DNA of 64,000 nt from Marinobacter salinisoli (GCF_017301335.1 NZ_CP071247.1:3038001-3102000), one strand, 5' to 3'. Numbered from the stretch's first letter, positions 53,017-61,388 are shown. Made by a program: numbers and translations. Notes: generated by a model not told the origin, from the sequence alone.

Positions 53017-55002
53017 TTACCAGTAGATGCCTCGCATGATGGCCGCAAACGCAACCTGCTCGGTGGACACCTTCGGCTTCTCAGCAGACTTGCTGCCGGC
53101 CGCCGCAGCGGAATCCGGGAACATCCGGTAACCGGTGTTCATCACGATCTCACCCATCTTCGGCGCCAGGGCGTGCAGCACCTGGGCAAAGATCCCCAGG
53201 CGCGTCGCGATACGCTTCGGACGATACACGATCGCCTCCGCCACCATGTCGGCGGCTTCGTCCGGAGTCAGAGTCGGAACAGAATCGTAAATCTTGGTCG
53301 GCGCGATCATCGGTGTCTTCACCAGCGGCATGTTGATGGTGGTGAAGGTGACGTTGCGATCAGACCACTCGGCCGCCGCACAGCGGCTGAATGCATCCAG
53401 CGCTGACTTGGACGCCACGTAAGACGAGAACCGCGGTGCGTTGGTCAGTACACCGATGGACGAGATGTTAACGATGTGGCCACGACGCTGCTCCAGCATC
53501 TTCGGCGCGAAGCCCATGATCAGGCGCACGGAACCGAAGTAGTTCAGCTGCATGGTACGCTCGAAATCGTGGAAACGGTCGAACGACAGGTCCAGCGAAC
53601 GACGGATGGAGCGACCGGCGTTGTTCACCAGCACATCCACCTGACCGTGGTTGTCCAGCACCGTCTTCACGAAGCGGTCACAGTCGTCCATGTCGGCGAA
53701 GTCGCACTGATAGGCGTGCACGTTGCCGCCCTTCTCTTCGAGATGGGCAACCACTTCATCAAGCTTTTCCTTGGTACGCGCGCCGATCACCAGAATTGCG
53801 CCGGCTTCTGCCAGTTTCTCAGCGGTCGCCAGGCCAATACCGGACGTTGCACCGGTGACCACACACACGCGGCCTTCAACGGTTCCGCGCAGGGTACGAT
53901 CCTTGAACAGGTCCGGGTCGAGGTTGCGCTCCCAGTAATCCCAAACCACCGCGGCGTATTCCGGCAGGCGCGGCACTTCAATGCCAGTGCCTTTCAGTAC
54001 ACGCTCGGTTTCGCGGGCGTCAAAACGGGTCGGGTAATTGATGAAGGACATGACGGAAGGCGGAATGCCCATGTCGTCCAGCAGTGCCCCGGTCAGGCGC
54101 TTGACGGGCGGCAGGTTCTTCAGGCTCTGGCGAATGAACGGCGGAATGAAGCCGAACATCCGGGAGTCGATGCGCATGGCCATCTTCGGTGCGTGGCCGG
54201 CGTCAGAGAAGATGTTGAGAATCTCACCCACTTTGTAGGGGTCAGAATCAACGAGATGGAAGCAGTTGCCGTCCTCGCCGTCCAGGTGGGCAATGTGATC
54301 CATGGCGTTCACCACGAAATCCACCGGCACGATGTTCAGGCGGCCACCTTCGATACCAATGGTTGGCACCCATTGCGGGATCGCACGGCGAATCTTCTGA
54401 ATCATTTTGAAGAAATAGTAAGGGCCGTCGACCTTATCCATCTCACCGGTCTTGGAGTGACCGATCACCATGCCCGGGCGATAGACACGGAACGGCACCT
54501 TGCATTCCTCACGAACGACTTTCTCGGATTCGTGCTTGGTCAGCAGGTACGGATGGTTGAGCTTCTCCGCTTCCTCGAACATGTCCTCGCGGAAGGTTCC
54601 CTTGAACAAGCCTGCGGCGGCGATGGAGGAAACATGGTGGAAACACTTGGCGCCCATGGCCTCGGCAGCTTCGACCGCCGCACGGGTTCCCTCAATGTTG
54701 GCTGCCTGCTGGGACGCTTCGTCAGCACCCATGTCGTACACGGCAGCAAGGTGGAAGAAATGATCAATGTTGCCCTTGAGGGACTTCATGGTAGCGGCGT
54801 CAATGCCGAGATTCTTGCTGGTCAAGTCACCGATTACCGCTTTCACCTGCGATTCGTCAGCACCCCAACGCTCGCGAAGCTGGTCCAGTTTCTCCTGCGA
54901 TTGCTCGCGCACCAGCACGTGGATCGTGCCACCGCGTGCCAGCAGTTTTTCAACGAGGAAACGGCCAATAAACCCGGTGCCACCCGTGAGGAAATAATTC
55001 AT
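53017..55002 (-). CDS. Fatty acyl-CoA reductase, alcohol-forming, two-domain (wax ester pathway)
   Basis: 661 residues. The N-terminal half is an extended SDR/male-sterility-type reductase: NAD(P) motif GGTGFIG (residues 7-13), YLLTKHE as YxxxK and IYRPGMVIG-like VYRPGMVIGHSKTG. The C-terminal half is a second, classical SDR: VTGATSGIG (about 383), NNAGRSIRR, and YVASKSALDAF. This arrangement and the sequence closely match, from memory, the Marinobacter aquaeolei VT8 enzyme of 661 residues that reduces fatty acyl-CoA through the aldehyde to the alcohol. The alcohol then feeds wax ester synthase, which is not in this window. A 380-bp upstream region holds repeated GAG...CTC elements. It ends at a bidirectional terminator. 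Confidence 0.93.
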   Translation of the reverse strand: MNYFLTGGTGFIGRFLVEKLLARGGTIHVLVREQSQEKLDQLRERWGADESQVKAVIGDLTSKNLGIDAATMKSLKGNIDHFFHLAAVYDMGADEASQQAANIEGTRAAVEAAEAMGAKCFHHVSSIAAAGLFKGTFREDMFEEAEKLNHPYLLTKHESEKVVREECKVPFRVYRPGMVIGHSKTGEMDKVDGPYYFFKMIQKIRRAIPQWVPTIGIEGGRLNIVPVDFVVNAMDHIAHLDGEDGNCFHLVDSDPYKVGEILNIFSDAGHAPKMAMRIDSRMFGFIPPFIRQSLKNLPPVKRLTGALLDDMGIPPSVMSFINYPTRFDARETERVLKGTGIEVPRLPEYAAVVWDYWERNLDPDLFKDRTLRGTVEGRVCVVTGATSGIGLATAEKLAEAGAILVIGARTKEKLDEVVAHLEEKGGNVHAYQCDFADMDDCDRFVKTVLDNHGQVDVLVNNAGRSIRRSLDLSFDRFHDFERTMQLNYFGSVRLIMGFAPKMLEQRRGHIVNISSIGVLTNAPRFSSYVASKSALDAFSRCAAAEWSDRNVTFTTINMPLVKTPMIAPTKIYDSVPTLTPDEAADMVAEAIVYRPKRIATRLGIFAQVLHALAPKMGEIVMNTGYRMFPDSAAAAGSKSAEKPKVSTEQVAFAAIMRGIYW

Positions 55003-55134
55003 TGATTAGTCACCCTGCTTGTTGCTCTGTTTTTATCTGTCCATGTCAATGTTCACCTGGGCTCACGGCCAGGCGGTAAGCTTAAAACGTTAGCATTGTA
55101 CTTAATTACGAACCGCATGTATCGAGTTTTTTTA

Positions 55135-55179
55135 GAGTTTTTGCTCTGTAAGTCATTGTTTTGAATTGAGCTTTTACTC
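55135..55179. promoter_or_regulatory. Paired GAG-N6-CTC inverted repeats upstream of the acyl-CoA reductase
   Basis: GAGTTTTTGCTC (55135-55146) and GAGCTTTTACTC (55168-55179) are two similar small inverted repeats whose centres lie 33 bp apart, about three helical turns, 130-180 bp before the reductase ATG. A further GAGTTTTTTTAGAG overlaps the first. Downstream on the minus strand TACAAT (55101-55096) could be a -10. A two-site operator is plausible. The rest of 55003-55382 shows no gene. Confidence 0.45.
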
Positions 55180-55382
55180 TAATCCGGCACATACCCCATG
55201 GCTGCAACCTGTTCAGAATGCCTACACAATTTCCCGGTGACAAGCGTCCTTTATGGCAACAGTTAACCACCCAAGCTGCCGGGCACAAAGCAATGAAACC
55301 AGAACCCAGCAATGCCATAATCAGGAACTAATCGCCCCCGGCGACGTCTCCCATCAATGATCTCCTGAACGGAACCCACAGT

Positions 55383-55682
55383 ATGAGTAAAGATAACCCT
55401 AATACTGAGCGTTACATCGCCATTGCCCGTGCCTGCCTGAAGGCCATCAACGACACAGCGGAAAATGCCGGCGATCGTGAACAGAAAATCCAGGCGGTCT
55501 ACCAGGCTATCGATGCAGCCTTTCAGGCAGAGTTCGCGGAATACCGTCAGTCAGTGGCCATCATGGGCACGGTGCTGGAGCGGATTGCATCCGGCGAACT
55601 GAATCACGAAAAAGCGATCGATCTGGCCCGCAAGACCCTGGATCAGCAACCGGACAGCACCCGCAACGCGCTGATGCACTGA
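55383..55682 (+). CDS. Small helical protein of unknown function
   Basis: 99 residues, soluble and helical (ERYIAIARACLKAIND, QAVYQAIDAAFQAEFAEYR, GELNHEKAIDLARKTLDQ). I recognise no family. Its last codons (LMH and the TGA) already belong to the CTGATGCA tandem repeat, so the natural C-terminus may have been replaced by repeat expansion. It is divergent from the acyl-CoA reductase and 99 bp before the M16 protease. Confidence 0.65.
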   Translation: MSKDNPNTERYIAIARACLKAINDTAENAGDREQKIQAVYQAIDAAFQAEFAEYRQSVAIMGTVLERIASGELNHEKAIDLARKTLDQQPDSTRNALMH

Positions 55683-55744
55683 TGCACTGATGCACTGATG
55701 CACTGATGCACTGATGCACTGATGCACTGATGCACTGATGCACT
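55671..55744. repeat. Tandem octanucleotide repeat (CTGATGCA)9
   Basis: Nine perfect copies of CTGATGCA from 55671 to 55742, plus CT. It starts inside the last codons of the upstream gene and ends 37 bp before the M16 protease ATG. Each unit carries TGA, so all copies beyond the second are non-coding. Confidence 0.97.
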
Positions 55745-55781
55745 TGGCAGCTTAGTTGATCACCGGACACAAAGAGGCACT

Positions 55782-58649
55782 ATGAGCACCGGCACCCCCA
55801 GAGACGCACGCATCCAGACACCCATTCGCCAGACACTCGCCCTGCTTACCCTGCTGGTGTTCAGCAGTCTGGCTGTTGCAGCCACGTCGCTTCAGAAGAG
55901 TCCCAACGACAACAACGACTACCGACTGGTTGAGCTGGACAACGGCCTGCGCGCAATTCTTGTGTCGGATCCGGACGCCGACAAAGCGGCCGCATCGTTG
56001 AACGTTGCGGTTGGCAGCGGTAACGACCCCCGGGACCGGGAAGGCATGGCACACTTTCTGGAGCACATGCTGTTTCTGGGCACCGAGAAATACCCGGAAG
56101 CCGGCGAATACCAGCAGTTCATCAAGAGTCACGGCGGGAGTCACAACGCCTTTACCGCGTTTCAGGACACAAATTACTTTTTTGACGTTGAAGCGAAGTT
56201 CCTGGAACCTGCGCTCGACCGCTTTGCCCAACAGTTCTCCGCACCGCTGTTCACGGCCGATCTGGTGGATCGGGAACGGAACGCCGTCCATTCGGAGTTC
56301 ACATCCAAACTGAAAGAAGACGGACGCCGCTTATATTCAGTGAAAAAAGCCGGCAGCAACCCGGACCACGCCTTCAGCCAGTTTGCCGTGGGCAACCTGA
56401 GCACACTGGAAAACACCGAGGAAAATCCGCTGCGACCAGACCTGATCGACTTCTGGAAAGCGCAGTATTCCGCGAACCTGATGACCCTGGCCGTGTATGG
56501 GCCGCAGTCGCTGGATGAGCTGGAAAGCATGGTTCGCCCCCGATTTTCCGCCATCGAGAACCGGCAACTGACGTTACTGAAGCATCCTGAGCCCCTCTAC
56601 ACGGAGGCGCAACTGCCGGCCAAGGTAACCGTCGACGCCATCAAGGACGTCCGCTCACTGAACCTGTCCTTCCCCATTCCCTCTCAAGACGATAACTACC
56701 GCACCAAGCCGGCCAGCTACGTTGCCAACCTGCTGGGTCATGAGGGTCCGGGCAGCCTGCTTGACGTGCTCAAGCGGGCCGGTCTGGTTGAAGGCCTGTC
56801 CGCAGGGCTGGGCATGGATACCGGCAGCAACGCCACGCTGGAAATCAACATGGCGCTCACGCCCAAGGGGCTGACTAACCACGACGACATTCTTCCGCTG
56901 GTGTTTGAATACATCGACACCATTCGCGAGACCGGTATCAGCGAACAGTATTTCCACGAAATGCAGCAGGTTGCCCGTATGGATTTCCGTTTCCGGGAAC
57001 AGCGGGACCCGGTACACGAGGCGATGTCACTGGCCGGCCAGTTGCGCCACTACCCCTATGAAGAGGTGCTAAGCGCACCCTGGCTGCTGGAACGCTATGC
57101 TCCGAAGCAGTATCAGGCGATCCTGGACGAACTGACACCGGACAACGTCATGGTGTTTATTCTGGCGCCCGATCCGGAGCTGGCCACGGCTCGCGAAACC
57201 CGGTGGTACGAGACCCCCTGGGCACTCACCCCGCTGGCTACCGAAGAGCTGACATCCGGCGCACCTGACGTGCTGGCGGCCCAACTACGCCTGCCGGCCG
57301 CCAACCCGTTCATCCCGGAGAACCTGGACATGGTGACCGGTGACACCATGGCAGAGCCGATGCTGCTGGGCACCCGGGACGGGCTCGACATCTGGTACGC
57401 AAGGGACACCCGTTTCGGCACGCCCAAAGCCAACGTCTACCTCAGCCTGCGCACTCCGGCGGCCCGCGCATCAGCCCGCAGCAGCGTGCTGACCCAGTTA
57501 CTGGTTGACGCGGTGAATACCAACCTCAATGCCTGGGCCTATTCGGCCCGGCTGGCCGGACTGGATTACAGCGTTTACCCGCACCTGCGGGGCGTCACCG
57601 TTCGGGTTGGCGGATACAGCGACAAACTGCATACGCTGATTTTGCGGATACTGGCCCAGTTGTCCGACCCGGCCCTGACCGAGCAACGCTTTGAAATCGC
57701 CAGACAAAATCTGGTGGACAGTCTGGAAAACAAAGCCAAGGACCGCCCGGTGGAGCAGACCTCCGAATTCATCCAGACCGCCCTGCTCGAAGGCGTCTGG
57801 AGCACCGAGGACAAATTGATCGCGGCCCGGGCGGTGTCACTGGATGAGCTGAAATCCTTCTCCGAGGCGCTGTTCTCCCAGGTCGACCCGGTAATGCTGG
57901 CCCACGGCAATGTGACCCGGGCCTACGCCCTGAACCTGGCAGCCCAGGTTCGGGCAGTTGTTCTGGACGGCAATGCCATCACCGAGGTTCCGCGCAGCCG
58001 GGTTCGGCAACTGCCGGACGGCGAAACCGACGTGGCGATGAACGTGAATCACCCGGATACCGGGTATACCCTCTACATGCAGGGGACGGACACCAGCTAC
58101 AAGGAACGCGCCCGATTCCGCTTGCTGGCACAAATCATCAGCAGCCCCTTCTACGAAGCCATCCGAACCCAGCAGCAGCTTGGCTACATTGTTTACGCCA
58201 CCCCCTTCGAGATGCTGGAAACCCCGGCATTGGGCTTTGTCGTGCAGTCACCCACGGCCGGCGAACAGCAGATTGATGCGGCGGTCCGGGAGTTCTCTGC
58301 GGCGTTTGAAGACAGACTCAACGGTTTGGATGACGCCAGCCTGGCCAGGGAAAAACAGGCGGTGATCAGTTCGCTGCTTGAGCGCGACAGGAAACTGGGT
58401 GATATCAGCAACCGATACTGGCGGGAGATCGACCGGAACAACGATCAGTTTGATTCCAGGGAGCAGCTCGCCAAGGCGGTGCAAAACGTGACCAAAGAGG
58501 CGCTGCTGGAGACATACCGCACTGCGGTTCTGAACCGTCAACACAGCCTTCGGGTGGTTACCGGCGCCGAACCGGCAAATGCCGACAGCGAGCTAGTTCG
58601 TCTGATGAACCTGCCGCTGGTTACACCTCGCTCAGGGGCAGGCGCGTAA
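55782..58649 (+). CDS. M16 family metalloprotease (pitrilysin/insulinase type), exported
   Basis: 955 residues. A signal peptide (hydrophobic about 17-32, LALLTLLVFSSLAVAA) suggests the periplasm. The inverted zinc motif HxxEH is in HFLEHMLFLG, the third ligand Glu in NAVHSEFTSKL, and the substrate-binding segment GGSHNAFTAF follows. Three further M16-type domains complete the large single-chain form, as in pitrilysin; the C-terminal half has QLGYIVYATPF, another hallmark. It degrades peptides; exact substrates are unknown. Its last 29 nt overlap the 3' end of the convergent glycosyltransferase gene. Confidence 0.94.
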   Translation: MSTGTPRDARIQTPIRQTLALLTLLVFSSLAVAATSLQKSPNDNNDYRLVELDNGLRAILVSDPDADKAAASLNVAVGSGNDPRDREGMAHFLEHMLFLGTEKYPEAGEYQQFIKSHGGSHNAFTAFQDTNYFFDVEAKFLEPALDRFAQQFSAPLFTADLVDRERNAVHSEFTSKLKEDGRRLYSVKKAGSNPDHAFSQFAVGNLSTLENTEENPLRPDLIDFWKAQYSANLMTLAVYGPQSLDELESMVRPRFSAIENRQLTLLKHPEPLYTEAQLPAKVTVDAIKDVRSLNLSFPIPSQDDNYRTKPASYVANLLGHEGPGSLLDVLKRAGLVEGLSAGLGMDTGSNATLEINMALTPKGLTNHDDILPLVFEYIDTIRETGISEQYFHEMQQVARMDFRFREQRDPVHEAMSLAGQLRHYPYEEVLSAPWLLERYAPKQYQAILDELTPDNVMVFILAPDPELATARETRWYETPWALTPLATEELTSGAPDVLAAQLRLPAANPFIPENLDMVTGDTMAEPMLLGTRDGLDIWYARDTRFGTPKANVYLSLRTPAARASARSSVLTQLLVDAVNTNLNAWAYSARLAGLDYSVYPHLRGVTVRVGGYSDKLHTLILRILAQLSDPALTEQRFEIARQNLVDSLENKAKDRPVEQTSEFIQTALLEGVWSTEDKLIAARAVSLDELKSFSEALFSQVDPVMLAHGNVTRAYALNLAAQVRAVVLDGNAITEVPRSRVRQLPDGETDVAMNVNHPDTGYTLYMQGTDTSYKERARFRLLAQIISSPFYEAIRTQQQLGYIVYATPFEMLETPALGFVVQSPTAGEQQIDAAVREFSAAFEDRLNGLDDASLAREKQAVISSLLERDRKLGDISNRYWREIDRNNDQFDSREQLAKAVQNVTKEALLETYRTAVLNRQHSLRVVTGAEPANADSELVRLMNLPLVTPRSGAGA

Positions 58650-59265
58650 ACCGCTCCCAGTCCTCCGGCTCATCCACGTCCCACCGGGGCTCCAGCAAAT
58701 GCACGCGGAGCCCCAGTTCTTTCAACCGGGCACACGTCTGCGCCAGCACCTGAGGCGTGCCCCAGTCGATGCCATCCAACATCCCCGGCACCACGCGGCT
58801 GGCGCCAATGAGCACATAGCCGCCGTCTTCGGAAGGGCCGAGCGCCACATCCGCCTCTGAAAGCTTCAGCACGGCCTCGCGAATGTACTGGGGGTCCACC
58901 GACGGGCAATCACTACCCACGATCAGGGCGCGGCTGTGTTCTTTCAGGGCAACCTGGAGTGCAGCGAACATCCTCTGCCCGAGGTTCGCGCCTTGCTGGA
59001 CCTTCTGCTCCAGCCCCGTCAGTTCGAGATTGCGGACAATGACTTCGCCATCGGTACAGGAAGGATCCGGCGCCCGATCCCACCAGAACTGCACCGGATA
59101 CCCGGTGGTGTAAAGGTTATCCAGCACCGTCAGCGTTAAACGGACGTGCGCGTCCAGCGCCCCTGCCGGGCCAAGAGCCGGCATCAGACGGGTCTTTACC
59201 CGCCCCTGTTCGGGCCACTTGGCAAACTGCATCAATAACGTAGAGGAAGGATGATTTTCAGGCAT
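58621..59265 (-). CDS. TIGR04282-type glycosyltransferase (DUF2064)
   Basis: 214 residues, GT-A fold. LMQFAKWPEQGRVKTRL near the start, LIVGSDCPSVDPQYI with the metal-binding Asp, and DVALGPSEDGGYVLIGA are the DUF2064 hallmarks. The family was named after arsenosugar biosynthesis but is common without it. I chose the ATG at 59265 (MPENHPSS); ATG at 59274 is also possible. The start overlaps the end of the next glycosyltransferase gene by 8 nt, so the two are coupled. Confidence 0.9.
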   Translation of the reverse strand: MPENHPSSTLLMQFAKWPEQGRVKTRLMPALGPAGALDAHVRLTLTVLDNLYTTGYPVQFWWDRAPDPSCTDGEVIVRNLELTGLEQKVQQGANLGQRMFAALQVALKEHSRALIVGSDCPSVDPQYIREAVLKLSEADVALGPSEDGGYVLIGASRVVPGMLDGIDWGTPQVLAQTCARLKELGLRVHLLEPRWDVDEPEDWERFTRLPLSEV

Positions 59266-59959
59266 TGCGGACATCCGATCGATATTCTCGTGCCAGGGAT
59301 TCCGGGGATTCACCACGCCAGTAGCGCCAGCGCAATCGCCACATCAGAAAAATCGTACGCCAAGGGCCCTGCTTTTCCCAGCGACGGCTGTCGGTAATCA
59401 CGGGCGAATCGACACAATAGGGGCGCGACACCAGCCGGAGACGCCTCGACAACTCAATATCTTCCATCAGCGGCTGCTCGCGGAAGCCACCCAGCGCCTC
59501 GAACACCCCCTGCCGAACAAACACGGCCTGATCGCCGGTGCAGATTCCCGATAGACGGGAGCGCGTATTCATGAACCAGGCAATTACCCGAAACAGCGGC
59601 CGCCGGCCACTCAAACGCACATCAAACCGGCCCCAGGCGCTGCCGGACTCGTTAAATCGGAGCAAATGCTTCAGCGCACTCGCAGGCAATCGGGTATCGG
59701 CGTGCAAAAAGAGAAGGACATTGCCTGTGGCGACCCGGGCGCCGGCGTTCATCTGAACGGCCCGCCCCTTGCCGGCGCATACCAGCCGGTCACACAGGGG
59801 CTCTGCCAGCGACGCTGTCCCGTCGTCACTGCCGCCATCCACCACAACCACCTCATGCCCGGCCTGACGCAACGGCTGGAGTGCTTGCAGGGTTTGCTGA
59901 ATTGCGGCGGCTTCGCGCCAGACGGGCATAACGACAGTTAGTTTGAGAGGTTCGGACAA
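59258..59959 (-). CDS. TIGR04283-type family 2 glycosyltransferase
   Basis: 233 residues. GT2 features: VVMPVWREAAAIQQTL, VVDGGSDDGTASLA, and FLHADTRLP with the DxD-like metal site; GRFDVRLSGRRPLFR and QAVFVRQGVFEALGGF follow. It is the usual partner of the DUF2064 enzyme, and the two are coupled. No arsenic methylase or radical-SAM arsenosugar gene lies nearby, so the sugar product is open. Confidence 0.9.
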   Translation of the reverse strand: MSEPLKLTVVMPVWREAAAIQQTLQALQPLRQAGHEVVVVDGGSDDGTASLAEPLCDRLVCAGKGRAVQMNAGARVATGNVLLFLHADTRLPASALKHLLRFNESGSAWGRFDVRLSGRRPLFRVIAWFMNTRSRLSGICTGDQAVFVRQGVFEALGGFREQPLMEDIELSRRLRLVSRPYCVDSPVITDSRRWEKQGPWRTIFLMWRLRWRYWRGESPESLAREYRSDVRNA

Positions 59960-60043
59960 AACTCGCTCCGCAAAACAAGGGCACCGGTAACACCTTGAGC
60001 CATCAGTCTCAGGCGGCTATCATACCGCCCTTCTCACCGAAAT

Positions 60044-60120
60044 GCCCCCGTAGCTCATCTGGATAGAGCGTCCCCCTCCTAAGGGGAAGGTAACAGGTTC
60101 GAGTCCTGTCGGGGGTACCA
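60044..60120 (+). tRNA. tRNA-Arg (anticodon CCT)
   Basis: 77 nt with encoded CCA. Acceptor GCCCCCG pairs with CGGGGGT; the anticodon loop CTCCTAA lies between TCCCC and GGGGA; T arm GGTTCGAGTCC. tRNA-Arg genes with this anticodon are frequent insertion sites for islands, and an accessory region follows directly. Confidence 0.97.
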
Positions 60121-60589
60121 CCTTCTGGGTGCCAGAGTTTCCGACTGTTCTTATCACCCTATTTTGGCCACTCCAGCTACGTTAGCTGACATAAGTCACC
60201 AGTTCTGGCCGGCCCTCTCCATTTTCCCACCCAACAAAAGCGGACATTGGGGCGGACGGCGCTCTATCCCTTCGTTGAGCACGGTTACCTCCCGGAGATC
60301 AGCGGCAATTGTCGCAAAACTTCGTTAACTGAGGGCCCAAGGGCTTACAAGCCTATGAAAGTTATGGAATAGTACTGTGAGTCGATATTGGGATATGCGC
60401 ACCGGCATTGTGCGTAAAAAGCGACAATCTGCGTATATCCCGGCGCAACGCATTCAAAGATGTGCTCGTAGATCTTTGATTATTAATAATAAGAAGGCGA
60501 ATGGAGCGTTTTCCCCGCTTTGTGATATACGCATGCGGGATATACGTCATTTGTCGCTGAATCAGCTGTTCGTTTTTAAGGAGTATGTC
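60121..60589. other. Non-coding region after tRNA-Arg with repeats
   Basis: I see no gene here. It holds CAGCTA-CGT-TAGCTG (60174-60188), a TCAAAGAT/ATCTTTGA inverted repeat (60453-60478), and four copies of a GGGATATRCG-like motif (60390-60399, 60441-60432 on the minus strand, 60524-60532 partial, 60538-60547). No integrase, no direct copy of the tRNA 3' end and no clear promoter were found. Confidence 0.6.
60390..60441. repeat. 52-bp imperfect palindrome with GGGATATGCGCA arms
   Basis: GGGATATGCGCA (60390-60401) pairs with TGCGTATATCCC (60430-60441) with one mismatch; the inside (GCATTGTGCG, AAAAA, GCGACAATC) can pair as well. It is a long hairpin typical of mobile or REP-like elements. 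Confidence 0.6.
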
Positions 60590-60952
60590 ATGAGGTTTTT
60601 GGTGCTGTTTTTGGGATGCGTATGGGCCTTTGGTGTGCACGCCATCGAAGGAATCAAGGTAGATGACTTCAAAGCTGCCGCAATTGCCCATATTCAAAAG
60701 GAGTATCCGAAGGTCGCTCCGGATGATTTGGTGTTCTACGATCTCGACATCTCAATATTAGACAAAGATCTGAAAAAAAGTCGTTTGCGGCTTGGTTTTA
60801 TTGATGAGAGTTCTCGTCATTCCAACGGGAGTTCTCCTTACGCTTATGACACATACATCGTTAATTTCAGCCTTATTTCAGGAGATTTTGTTCAGGCGCA
60901 TAAGGGGTTCTGGGGAGGCTATGAGCCTGCTTCGAGCGATGCCATTAAGTAA
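60590..60952 (+). CDS. Small secreted protein of unknown function (cassette-like gene 1)
   Basis: 120 residues. MRFLVLFLGCVWAFGVHA is a signal peptide, so the mature part of about 100 residues is likely periplasmic. It shows VDDFKAAAIAHIQKEYPKV and a VNFSLISGDFVQAHKGFWGG end; I recognise no family. AAGGAG lies 7 nt before the ATG at 60590. Base composition is more AT-rich than in the housekeeping genes. An attC-like palindrome begins 15 bp after the stop. Confidence 0.7.
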   Translation: MRFLVLFLGCVWAFGVHAIEGIKVDDFKAAAIAHIQKEYPKVAPDDLVFYDLDISILDKDLKKSRLRLGFIDESSRHSNGSSPYAYDTYIVNFSLISGDFVQAHKGFWGGYEPASSDAIK

Positions 60953-60966
60953 GGATCTGCAAAGAA

Positions 60967-61049
60967 ACTAACAAGGCCAGGCACGCGACGCCCACCGCAT
61001 TGCGGCTTCGCCTCCATGCCGTGGCCGCGCATGCTGGCTGGCGTTATGA
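60967..61049 (+). repeat. attC-like site 1
   Basis: ACTAAC (R'' like) at 60967 and GTTATGA (R' like) at 61043 enclose an 83-bp imperfect palindrome: GCCAG/CTGGC outer arms, GCACGCG.../...CGCGCATGC and CCACCGCAT/ATGCCGTGG inner arms, and a GCGGCTTCGCC tip. Spacing and symmetry fit an integron recombination site; GTTATGA deviates from the GTTRRRY consensus. Confidence 0.5.
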
Positions 61050-61055
61050 GTCTTT

Positions 61056-61319
61056 ATGAGAAGAAACGCCCAAAAAATCACTCTTGGAGATAGGTTGGCG
61101 TTTGCTTTTTTCGGCGCTGTTAGCTCCTTTATTACAGGCTCGGTGATCTACGTTTTTATCGTGCACGTTATGACCGATCTTCAGGTTGGATTTCTGCCTG
61201 GGTTCTATCCGGTCCTCATCTTCACCGCGTGTATGAGTGCTTTGGGATTCATCACCGCTAATGACTACCTATTTAAAATGCTGTTCGGTCTTTGGCGCGC
61301 GATTATCAACCTTTGGTAA
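61056..61319 (+). CDS. Small membrane protein (cassette-like gene 2)
   Basis: 87 residues with two strong membrane helices (about 14-37 and 45-65) joined by MTDLQVGFLPGFYP; a third short hydrophobic end follows. No family recognised. It starts 6 bp after attC-like site 1, and the ribosome binding site is poor, as is common for genes in cassettes. Its stop lies inside the second attC-like element. Confidence 0.65.
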   Translation: MRRNAQKITLGDRLAFAFFGAVSSFITGSVIYVFIVHVMTDLQVGFLPGFYPVLIFTACMSALGFITANDYLFKMLFGLWRAIINLW

Positions 61320-61382
61320 ACGTAGGGCTCATAGCTAATTCCGCTGCCGCGCCAACTCGGCGGCTTATTCAAGGCGTTAAAG
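61306..61382 (+). repeat. attC-like site 2
   Basis: ATCAACCTTTGGTAA at the left and TTATTCAAGGCGTTAAAG at the right form the outer arms (AACctttgg/ttcaaggcGTT); the centre CCGCTGCCG...CGGCGG forms an inner stem. The total is 77 bp, overlapping the stop of gene 2. Weaker symmetry than site 1. Confidence 0.4.
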
Positions 61383-61388
61383 GTACAA

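Noticed and set aside
53476..55005. 509-codon plus-strand open frame opposite the acyl-CoA reductase
   Set aside because: Shadow of the reductase gene; His/Val-rich product with no recognisable domain.
55671..55744. CRISPR-like array
   Set aside because: The unit is 8 bp with no spacers, so it is a simple tandem repeat.
60377..60589. Upstream extension of cassette-like gene 1
   Set aside because: The extension runs through repeat DNA; the ATG at 60590 has AAGGAG and begins a signal peptide.
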